Source: Prolixibacteraceae bacterium UBA6029 (GTDB taxonomy: Bacteria; Bacteroidota; Bacteroidia; Bacteroidales; Prolixibacteraceae). From it: DNA of 17,874 nt. Positions 1 through 7,002 of the stretch are shown here, one piece after another. Every line of letters starts with the position of its first letter. Position 1 is the stretch's first letter. The notes beneath the pieces were generated by a model. That model saw only the letters and a list, made by a program, of their open reading frames with translations, ran no database searches and was not told the DNA's origin. Position numbers and translations under genes: made by a program. The DNA lies in the NCBI GenBank assembly GCA_002429385.1, contig DIZL01000062.1:66188-84061 (forward strand), given 5' to 3'.

Positions 1-1002
1 CCCGCCACTTTGGGACATCCTTCGATGTGCCTCAAACGCATCAGATTCTTTTATTAACTCATATCCCTCCAACATACGATTATAATCGTCAAATGTAATG
101 GGATTTACTACCCCTGATGTTTTGGAACTTTCTTTGCCCTTCCTTGCCTGTAAAAGATAAATGAAATTACAGGAGCCTAAAACATAACTTAGATAGTTCT
201 TTACAATTGCCGGTTCCATTTCTCCAAAGCTTGCTGCATTCCAAAAAATATCAAATTTACTATTACGAAGTAATGGGAATTTCCAGTTGCCAAGCATATT
301 CACCTTCCCCTTTTTTATTCCGCTCAAATCTGTCCACTCCAATGTTTCCGATGATTTAACTACTGATTGTTCCCCCAATGATTCTGAAAGATACTTGTCA
401 CATAAGACCAATGGATAAGGTAAATCAAAACACAATATAGTTAATTCCGGAAAGATCTTTTTTAATACTTCTACCTGAAATCCTGAACCGGAGCCTAACT
501 CAACAATGGTTTCTGTGCCGTTTAGTTTCAATTGTTTTTGAGCAAAACAGAGCCGGATATAAAAGTTCAGGAATTGCATCGTGTATTTCCTGCCTTTTAT
601 CTCAAACAGGTCCGAAGGGTTTCCAAATGTGCTGGTTTCAATCTCTGAAATAGATTTAAGATTGGCCAGTTCACCCTGGACGACACAATTGTTATAGGCC
701 ATCTCCCTGATGTCTTGAAGCCTGAGTGAATAAGGCAAAGAGGCTCTGTTTGATATAAAAAGCGATCGAACCATCTTTTTGTACAGTTTCAAATAGATGG
801 GCATCCCCTGGTTGTAATGATATACGGACTCACTAAATCCGAATGTTCCAAAAATGGGGTAATCTCCGCTCCTTAATTGATTGATGTCAGCTTTCTCAAT
901 TTTGCGTATAATCTTTTGTTCATATTTCTTCCAATATCTTCCGGCATGAAACAGTTCAGGCGCTGCATTGTATTCTTTTAAAAGCTTTGATAAGTAATCC
1001 AT
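1..1002 (-). CDS. Putative sugar O-methyltransferase, 3' end cut by window edge
   Basis: An ATG at 1002-1000 opens 334 codons without a stop to the left edge, so the C-terminus is missing. The protein would transfer a methyl group from S-adenosylmethionine to a sugar, probably during synthesis of a surface glycan. Residues 167-174 read VELGSGSG, a Rossmann-fold SAM-binding glycine motif. About 25 residues later comes CFDLPYPLVLCDKYL, the acidic strand-2 region, followed by a FWNAASFGEMEP segment. The Tyr/Lys-rich N-terminal 150 residues, the central SAM motif and the xFWNAxSFxEM segment resemble the proteins annotated as 'putative sugar O-methyltransferase' (NanM-like). This family call comes from memory of the motif pattern; the methyltransferase fold itself is more secure. 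No signal peptide or membrane segment is seen, so it should be cytoplasmic. It is transcribed away from the hydrolase genes and is not part of their operon. Confidence 0.68.
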   Translation of the reverse strand, partial: MDYLSKLLKEYNAAPELFHAGRYWKKYEQKIIRKIEKADINQLRSGDYPIFGTFGFSESVYHYNQGMPIYLKLYKKMVRSLFISNRASLPYSLRLQDIREMAYNNCVVQGELANLKSISEIETSTFGNPSDLFEIKGRKYTMQFLNFYIRLCFAQKQLKLNGTETIVELGSGSGFQVEVLKKIFPELTILCFDLPYPLVLCDKYLSESLGEQSVVKSSETLEWTDLSGIKKGKVNMLGNWKFPLLRNSKFDIFWNAASFGEMEPAIVKNYLSYVLGSCNFIYLLQARKGKESSKTSGVVNPITFDDYNRMLEGYELIKESDAFEAHRRMSQSGG

Positions 1003-1316
1003 TAGGTTCTTTAATTATAAGTTAACTGGTATGCAAATTTGATCTTGATCGAAATCATATCATGGTTCAATTTGCCGATAGCAAAGATAGCGGATAGAAC
1101 TGACACGTGCAATCTTCCGGAACTGTAAACGGGCTTTAAAGGTATCCTGGGATTTGTTGATTCTCTTGCAAAAAAAAAATCCATCCATTCAACTCTCCGC
1201 GACAATCCATTGACACTGACCTTGCGTTTGGCGCCATCGACTTTCGTCCAAACTGGGGTGAGGGCAATGTTACATTAGCTGGGACACAACAATATTACCC
1301 TGTCATCTTTAGGCTG

Positions 1317-1425
1317 TCGCAAGTTCGCAAGTTCGCATCTTTCTTTATTTATGGAATCATCAACTGTTGAAACTATCATATCGAAACCCTGTAAAGTAAA
1401 AATATGCGAACTTGCGAACTTGCGA
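1317..1425. repeat. 22-bp perfect inverted repeat with 65-nt loop
   Basis: The left arm at 1317-1338 and the right arm at 1404-1425 are exact reverse complements over 22 bp. Each arm is itself built from an 8-bp unit, GCGAACTT on the right arm, repeated about two and a half times. The 65 bp between the arms is AT-rich and non-coding. The transcript could fold into a long hairpin. It may be a dispersed intergenic repeat or a terminator-like structure; function is not shown by the sequence. Confidence 0.75.
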
Positions 1426-1550
1426 AACCATCAACTGCTTTACACAGAAATAATTCCCTGATGCCTTCTTCTTTGGCTATGCTATAATTGCTTTATCAGA
1501 AAGTGTTTAATAACAGCGTTCTTTTATTAGCTTGTTTAAACGTTTAAGCA

Positions 1551-1558
1551 TAAATTTG
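1551..1558 (+). promoter_or_regulatory. Candidate Bacteroidota -7 promoter element
   Basis: TAAATTTG matches the Bacteroidota sigma-ABfr -7 consensus TAnnTTTG exactly. A TTG at 1532-1534 could serve as the -33 element, but the 16-bp gap is shorter than the usual 19-21. It would start a transcript about 185 bp upstream of the GH9 start, giving a long leader that includes the repeats at 1621-1676. In AT-rich DNA a single 6-base fixed match is weak evidence. Confidence 0.25.
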
Positions 1559-1620
1559 AATCGTAGAATAGGAGATCCTTTTTATACTTCGGAGGAATCA
1601 GATAGGTAAGTTCGAAGATA

Positions 1621-1676
1621 GGAGACGAGAGATGGAAGACGGAAGTTTGTCTCCGGTCTTCAGTCTCCGGTCTTCC
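1621..1676. repeat. Direct and inverted repeat cluster upstream of GH9
   Basis: The 13-mer GTCTCCGGTCTTC occurs at 1649-1661 and again at 1663-1675. Its complement is partly present just upstream: GGAGAC at 1621-1626 and GGAAGAC at 1634-1640, the latter pairing with GTCTTCC at 1670-1676. The whole can fold as a purine arm against a pyrimidine arm. It sits 75-130 bp before the GH9 start codon. It resembles a dispersed intergenic repeat; a regulatory role is possible but unproven. Confidence 0.6.
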
Positions 1677-1751
1677 TTATTTTTGTTTTTTTATTAAATC
1701 CCTAAGGGGTAAAGCGCTAATTTTAAACTATTTCTAAGACTTCTTTAAGCC

Positions 1752-4376
1752 ATGTATATAAGATCATTTTTAGTTCTCCTGTTACAGCTTTTATTGATTA
1801 CCTTTTCAACCGCACAGATCACTCAGAAAGGACGTTCCATCCCTTACTTTAGCGCTTATGCCTCTCCGGCAAGCTGGGACAGTTATAAATCGGATATCTA
1901 TCAGGGCGGGGAAACCGTGTTTGTAAAGAGCAATGTGGATGATGTGCCTGTAGATATGACCCAGGGAAGCGGCTCTTTGGTTTTCGAATCGACTATGCCA
2001 TCCGGATATTGGAACATTCTATTCCGAATTGGTTGGGGAATGCCTGTCGATTACCTGAGGATGGGAAATCATGCCTTGCTGCACCTGCAGCTCAAGTGGG
2101 AAACCATTGCCACGGGAGCCGATGTTGAAATTCAGGTCTATACCCAGGAGAATAACGTGGCAGCCGGTTATCCCGAACATTATGCCGGTGTTATGCTGAG
2201 TAAATATACACAACCATCACTAGTTTGGACTGATGTTTATATCCCGGTCAGTGACTTTCAGGCTGTCAATCCACAAATCAACCTCAGTCGTGTGACCATG
2301 CTTCGCTGGGTAGGCCATGGCATTTATACTACAGTAAATAAAATGTACGTCGAAAAAATGGAGATCGTTCCTTCCATTGAGAATCCGTTTGTGGATGCGG
2401 TTAAAGTCAACCAGATTGGCTTTGTACCCGATCAGCAGAAAATCGGTATCGTAAGTTATGAAAAGGGCCTGTCCACTATAAAACCAACAAAGTATACCAT
2501 CGTAAGGGCTAAGGACGATTCAGTGGTGTTTACCGGTACGCTGGTTAAAAAATCACCATACACAGTTGCCGATTGGGGACAAGACGGGGATGATGTCTAT
2601 CAGGGCAATTTCTCCTTATTTAAGACTCCCGGTAAATATAAAATGTGTTCACCTGAACTCAACCAGTTCTCTCAGGTCTTTGAGATCTCGGATACGGCTT
2701 ACAACAAGGTTTTCAGGGATGCCCTTCGTTTTTTTCTCTATGCCCGATCGGGTGAAGCCATCTCAGAACCTTTCGCCGAGGGATTTGTACGTCCTGCGCT
2801 TTTTGCTGGCGGGGCTGCTGCCACCTATGATTACAAGACCGGAACGCGCGATGTTAAGGGGGGCTGGTTTGATGCTGGAGATACCCATATGGATGCTCAT
2901 GCTCCCTTCATACCAGTATGGTGGCTGCTGGAAACACTTCGTCAATTTGAATCAAAAGTCCAGAAAAACTCACTGAACATCCCTGAATCCAATGCCGGAG
3001 CCAATGATCTGTATGAATTAATTAAATACGAGTTGATGTGGTATGAGAAGCTGTGGAACAAGGATGGGTCTGTACAGTTTTTCGTAACTCAGAAACTTGG
3101 GCAGCCCATACCCTCTGTGGGTGATGTCACCTCATCGGCGTCCGCTATACTGTCTGCCCTGTTCTCAAAAGCCTACCCAATGTTTAAAAAGAATCCTGCT
3201 TATTCAGACTATGCGGATACTTTAATGATGAAAGCCCAAAAATCCTGGGACTGGCTTCTCCTTCATCCCAAAAATGTCAGTCCGATTGAACCGGCCACAG
3301 GAACAGTTTACGGATATGCTTTTGATGACGCACACGACCAGGCTATACGGGCAGTCGCCGCTATCTCGTTGTATAATGCCACTGGAAAAGCTACCTATCA
3401 TACCTGGTTTACTTCGCGTTTTAATGATCCGCTCACAGATTACCACGATAATCAGGCATGGGGTGGTATAATCGCAGGTCTGGAACAATCTGATATAGAC
3501 CTGGGATACATGGATTACATCCAGTCCCCTCAGCCCGATGCCAATAAAACAATCATCACAAAACTGAAGGCAGCTTTTATCACTGAAGCCAACTGGACCA
3601 TCGACCGCATCGGCTATACGCCTTACAATATCCCGCTGGCTGCGTCCAATCATCTTTTCTGGGGATCATCAGGACTTATTGCAACACATGCCTATGTGTA
3701 CGATCAGGTATATAAGTGGAGCGGAAATCTCAAGTATAAGAATGCCATTCCCAATTCGGTCGACTGGATACTGGGGCGAAATCCGGTGAACAGTATTTTT
3801 GTTACCGGTTATGGGGATACGATCCACGGAGTGGACATTTACAGTTTCTACTGGGATGATAACTTCAAAGCTCCTCCGGGCTATCTCTGTGGTAATATTG
3901 ATGCTTATGATGAAACGACCGTCCCGGTCATCAAATACCCATGGAAACGATTTATGAATGTCCTGTCAGCAGCAACTCTTGAACCCGGCATTTACTGGAA
4001 TGCTCAATTTGCCTGGCTTATGGGCTATATGGCACAAAATGCAGGTACCAAAAGAGATTGCAGTGGAGTTATAGGAGGCACGGCCTATCTGGATCAATGT
4101 CAGACATGTGTTGGGGGAACTACCGGTAAAATCGAATGTATACCCAATTCTTCAATCAATCTGAAACAGGAAGAGCCTTCTTTGAAGATTTTCCCAAATC
4201 CATCCAAAGGAATATTCACGATTCAGGGAATTTCAAATAATCCCTGGCAGGTGTATAATGAAGTTGGAGTTCCCTTATTTTCAGGTCAGCATGAGACTGT
4301 CGATCTGAATACTTATCCGGTCGGATTATACCTGCTAAAGGCCAATGGAAAGGTTTATAAGCTCTTGAAGAAATAG
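1752..4376 (+). CDS. GH9 endoglucanase exported by the type IX secretion system
   Basis: This 874-residue secreted enzyme is predicted to hydrolyse beta-1,4-glucan internally. It opens with a Sec signal peptide (about residues 1-22, ending STAQ). Residues 25-205 look like a beta-sandwich, carbohydrate-binding-like module with no certain family. Residues about 213-315 match the Ig-like CelD_N domain that precedes many GH9 catalytic domains. The (alpha/alpha)6 catalytic domain follows to about residue 760. It shows GGWFDAGD with Asp374 and Asp377, the two aspartates that bind and activate water in GH9, then the WILGRNPVNSIFVTG motif, and Glu744 in the position expected of the acid. Residues 768-796 form a four-cysteine linker (Cys770, 783, 786, 796). 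Residues about 810-874 are a type A T9SS sorting domain starting KIFPNPSKG. No missing catalytic residue is seen. It is the first of five same-strand genes. Confidence 0.93.
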   Translation: MYIRSFLVLLLQLLLITFSTAQITQKGRSIPYFSAYASPASWDSYKSDIYQGGETVFVKSNVDDVPVDMTQGSGSLVFESTMPSGYWNILFRIGWGMPVDYLRMGNHALLHLQLKWETIATGADVEIQVYTQENNVAAGYPEHYAGVMLSKYTQPSLVWTDVYIPVSDFQAVNPQINLSRVTMLRWVGHGIYTTVNKMYVEKMEIVPSIENPFVDAVKVNQIGFVPDQQKIGIVSYEKGLSTIKPTKYTIVRAKDDSVVFTGTLVKKSPYTVADWGQDGDDVYQGNFSLFKTPGKYKMCSPELNQFSQVFEISDTAYNKVFRDALRFFLYARSGEAISEPFAEGFVRPALFAGGAAATYDYKTGTRDVKGGWFDAGDTHMDAHAPFIPVWWLLETLRQFESKVQKNSLNIPESNAGANDLYELIKYELMWYEKLWNKDGSVQFFVTQKLGQPIPSVGDVTSSASAILSALFSKAYPMFKKNPAYSDYADTLMMKAQKSWDWLLLHPKNVSPIEPATGTVYGYAFDDAHDQAIRAVAAISLYNATGKATYHTWFTSRFNDPLTDYHDNQAWGGIIAGLEQSDIDLGYMDYIQSPQPDANKTIITKLKAAFITEANWTIDRIGYTPYNIPLAASNHLFWGSSGLIATHAYVYDQVYKWSGNLKYKNAIPNSVDWILGRNPVNSIFVTGYGDTIHGVDIYSFYWDDNFKAPPGYLCGNIDAYDETTVPVIKYPWKRFMNVLSAATLEPGIYWNAQFAWLMGYMAQNAGTKRDCSGVIGGTAYLDQCQTCVGGTTGKIECIPNSSINLKQEEPSLKIFPNPSKGIFTIQGISNNPWQVYNEVGVPLFSGQHETVDLNTYPVGLYLLKANGKVYKLLKK

Positions 4377-4395
4377 ATAATCAAAACAATCTTCA

Positions 4396-4512
4396 ATGAA
4401 AAAAGAACCGACCAGAAGAAACTTTATAAAAGGGACAGCAGTCGTTTCTGCAATCACCATATTAAATTTCTACCTTGACCCACAACTAAACCTGGGCCAG
4501 TTTGATAAATAA
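4396..4512 (+). CDS. 38-residue orphan twin-arginine signal peptide ORF
   Basis: An ATG at 4396 opens 38 codons ending in TAA. The peptide starts MKKEPTRRNFIKGTAVVSA, a textbook twin-arginine (Tat) signal: TRRNFIKG followed by a hydrophobic stretch. It ends soon after, at LNLGQFDK, with no mature domain. It lies 19 bp after the GH9 stop and 49 bp before the isomerase-like gene, whose own N-terminus is also MNRRKFL. I see three possibilities: a truncated remnant of a Tat-exported enzyme whose body has been deleted, a real microprotein, or a partial duplication of the neighbour's signal. The mature part is not found in any frame downstream, because the next gene starts at once. A deletion remnant seems most likely. 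Confidence 0.5.
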   Translation: MKKEPTRRNFIKGTAVVSAITILNFYLDPQLNLGQFDK

Positions 4513-4561
4513 TGCATTAATAAATAAATCAATTAGATGACCTAATCTTTAAACACTTAAT

Positions 4562-5488
4562 ATGAACCGAAGGAAATTTTTATCAGTCACAGCTATCGCA
4601 TCCGTTTTGCCTTCCATCTATACAAGGGCTGGCAATCCGATGCTCTCAACCGGAATCGGTGAGAACAAATCAGTCGGCAAAATAACCTTCGGGGTCATTG
4701 CAGACATTAAAAATCCCGAAGAAGATATTAAACAGGTGAGGGATTTCGGATTCGATCATTTCCAGGCCAGCGTGAGCGAGTTTACCCCTCAGATGGCTCA
4801 GCGGATAGTTGCGGCATGCAAGAAATACGACGTAACACCCGTAGCGTTAATCTGCATGGGTCCCGGACCATACATCTGGAATTCGTCCGAAGGACCCTCC
4901 ACGATTGGTCTTGTCCCAAGGCAATACCGGACCGAACGCATACAACATCTGAAGGATGGTATCGACTTTTGTAAAGAGGCCCGATTCCCTGCTCTCCTGG
5001 CCCATTTTGGATTTATTCCCGATAATCCGAAAGATGAACTTTATCTGGAGTTTATAGATCTTATGAAAGGGGTGGCCCAATACGCTTTGAAAGCGGGTAT
5101 AGACATCTATTTTGAAACCGGACAGGAAACTCCCGTCACCCTTTTGCGAACCATCGAAGACATTGGGACAAGTAATTTGTTTGTCAATCTCGATGTGGGA
5201 AACCTCCTGTTATACGGTACAGGCAATCCGCTGGACGGGCTTCGTCAATTGGGAAAATACGTAAAATCGCTTCATGCCAAAGACGGCGACTATCCGACTG
5301 ATCCGCACCAACTCGGGCGTGAATATCCGATTCCAGAAGGGAAGGTTGATTTCCCTGGGATTATTTCCCGTCTGAAGTCCACAAATTTCACCGGCTGCAT
5401 CGTCATCGAAAACGAGCTAAGCGCCAATAGTAAAGCCTACCTTCAGAAAACAAAAAAATACCTGCAAAGCCTTTTAGATAAGGCATAA
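4562..5488 (+). CDS. Tat-exported sugar phosphate isomerase/epimerase-like TIM barrel protein
   Basis: This 308-residue protein belongs to the xylose isomerase-like TIM barrel (AP endonuclease 2) superfamily, whose members isomerise or epimerise sugars or act on related polyols using a divalent metal. The N-terminus MNRRKFLSVTAIASV is a Tat-type signal, so it should act outside the cytoplasm, folded and possibly metal-loaded before export. Candidate metal ligands fall where the family has them: Glu185 in FETGQE, Asp211 in NLDVGN, His238 in SLHAKDGDYP and Glu283 in VIENE. The length suits a single barrel plus signal. The substrate cannot be told. The next gene starts 21 bp after its stop, so the two are probably co-transcribed. 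Periplasmic homologues often sit beside glycan-degrading genes in Bacteroidota, which fits this context. Confidence 0.82.
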   Translation: MNRRKFLSVTAIASVLPSIYTRAGNPMLSTGIGENKSVGKITFGVIADIKNPEEDIKQVRDFGFDHFQASVSEFTPQMAQRIVAACKKYDVTPVALICMGPGPYIWNSSEGPSTIGLVPRQYRTERIQHLKDGIDFCKEARFPALLAHFGFIPDNPKDELYLEFIDLMKGVAQYALKAGIDIYFETGQETPVTLLRTIEDIGTSNLFVNLDVGNLLLYGTGNPLDGLRQLGKYVKSLHAKDGDYPTDPHQLGREYPIPEGKVDFPGIISRLKSTNFTGCIVIENELSANSKAYLQKTKKYLQSLLDKA

Positions 5489-5509
5489 CCTATTGATTTG
5501 AATCTAACG

Positions 5510-6934
5510 ATGGATAAATCAAAACCCATAATTTGGTCAGACCTGAAACCTGCGAAAGCGCTTCATTCACGAAGGATAAGCTTAATCATGATCCTTCTGT
5601 TTAGTGTAATGATGGGATTTTCTCAACATGTCAGGGAGAAACCTATGGAATTGAAGGAAATATTAAAAAAATACCCTACGATCAGTGAATTCCTGATTCA
5701 TGCATCCTTTCGGGATCAATTGGTATCCTCGGATAAGCTTGCCGTTTATCGTTTCACGGATACTACTGTTGACGAACCGGTTTATGTGGCCTGGTCGAAA
5801 AGCGGATTCCAACAGACCATCTCACTTCCCAAAGGGCGCTACTGGGTGATGGATACGGCTCAGGTGGTTGTCAGTAAACCCATTCAGCACAACCAGATAC
5901 CGGTCACGGAAACGCCCGTCTATATTTTAAAGGCTGCTCCCCAAAGCCCGGTTATTCAATCCATCTACCTGGATGGAATGCCCATTGAGCCTTTCCCCTC
6001 GAATGGCGATTTGTGGCTGTCCACATGGGCCGATGATAACAACATGTACTCCGGTTGGGGCGATGGACCAGGCCCTCTATACGATGCAGGCCCTCATTCG
6101 GGAGTTGACTGTGGAATTGTGAAACTGACAGGAGATTTGCCTGATGTAAAACCACAGACCCAATACAGACAAGATGAAAATCCGCCCCTGCCAATCAATG
6201 ATAAGCCTTCCAGCCTGATTTATCTGGATTCCTGCCTCTACGGACAATTTCACTGCCCGTTGGGTGATGCCCGTATAGGTTATCTTTCCGCCTCAAAGGA
6301 TTATGGGATTCATTGGAAACGGGTCGGTTATTTTGAGGAGAAGGAAAAACAGCCTGAAGGCGCTTCCCCCTGGCTCAGAAAGAATAATTCACCCTTCAGG
6401 TGTATGTTCTTCATCAATATGGGTCAAAATTATAGCCTGAATACTGATGGTTATGTTTATGCCCTTGGTATTGGCACCGAATGGCATTGGATGGGCTTAA
6501 GGGTTTACCTGACCCGGGTCAAAAAAGCAAACATTGCCAGCTATTCGAACTATGAATATTTTGCAGGGTACACTAAGATTGGTAACCCAAAATGGTCATC
6601 CGATCAGTCTATGGCCAAACCGGTCAAAGGGCCGATCACATTCGGACAAGGGTCAGCCATCTACCATCCCGGAATAAAGCGTTACCTGTTTATGACCGAC
6701 TTCGATGTATTTGATGCACCGAATCCCTGGGGGCCATGGACTTATGCCGGAACCTGGACCACCTGGCATACCCGTCCGGGGAAAACAGAATGGCAGGGAG
6801 GCTATCAACCCGGGATGATCACCAAAGGCACCGGCCCTGACACGTTCTGGTTTACTGTTTCAGGACAAAATAAAAAACCACTCGTTACCTATTCCTACAA
6901 TTTGGGCAAAATGCATATGAAGCTAAACAAATAG
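5510..6934 (+). CDS. Secreted beta-propeller-like protein (DUF4185-like), possible glycoside hydrolase
   Basis: This 474-residue protein has a signal peptide formed by RRISLIMILLFSVMMGFSQ (about residues 21-39). I chose the ATG at 5510; an in-frame TTG at 5498 would add four residues, and an ATG at 5588 would shorten the signal. After a 130-residue N-terminal region come repeated aromatic and glycine-rich blocks: STWADDNNMYSGWGDGPG, SASKDYGIHWKRVGYF, NMGQNYSLNTDGYVYALG and MTDFDVFDAPNPWGPWTY. These look like blades of a five-bladed propeller as in DUF4185 and arabinanase or sialidase-like proteins. The WADDN block resembles the metal or substrate-binding start of such propellers. A glycan-hydrolysing or glycan-binding role is inferred from fold and neighbours, not shown. 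It follows the isomerase-like gene by 21 bp and precedes the beta-helix gene by 68 bp. Confidence 0.6.
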   Translation: MDKSKPIIWSDLKPAKALHSRRISLIMILLFSVMMGFSQHVREKPMELKEILKKYPTISEFLIHASFRDQLVSSDKLAVYRFTDTTVDEPVYVAWSKSGFQQTISLPKGRYWVMDTAQVVVSKPIQHNQIPVTETPVYILKAAPQSPVIQSIYLDGMPIEPFPSNGDLWLSTWADDNNMYSGWGDGPGPLYDAGPHSGVDCGIVKLTGDLPDVKPQTQYRQDENPPLPINDKPSSLIYLDSCLYGQFHCPLGDARIGYLSASKDYGIHWKRVGYFEEKEKQPEGASPWLRKNNSPFRCMFFINMGQNYSLNTDGYVYALGIGTEWHWMGLRVYLTRVKKANIASYSNYEYFAGYTKIGNPKWSSDQSMAKPVKGPITFGQGSAIYHPGIKRYLFMTDFDVFDAPNPWGPWTYAGTWTTWHTRPGKTEWQGGYQPGMITKGTGPDTFWFTVSGQNKKPLVTYSYNLGKMHMKLNK

Positions 6935-7002
6935 TTCAGATCTGTTATTCATTCAAAATATCTCGCATTACTGAAGATGGTTTTATGTAAATAATTAAAG
7001 AG

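Larger units (their letters stand above)
1003..1751. other. Intergenic region between divergent genes, repeat-rich
   Basis: This 749-bp gap separates the minus-strand methyltransferase from the plus-strand GH9 gene. It holds a possible decayed coding fragment near 1212-1320, a 22-bp inverted repeat (1317-1338 and 1404-1425), a tandem and inverted repeat cluster (1621-1676), and one match to the Bacteroidota -7 promoter motif at 1551-1558. The open frame on the minus strand at 1011-1205 has no domain, poor composition and a poly-A/poly-T run, so it is not called as a gene. Confidence 0.6.

Noticed and set aside
1011..1205. 64-codon minus-strand open frame upstream of the methyltransferase
   Set aside because: It has no domain, contains a homopolymer-coded FFF run, and lies in AT-rich repeat-bearing DNA.
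1317..1425. CRISPR-like array
   Set aside because: There are only two arms in inverted orientation, with no regular spacers and no cas genes.
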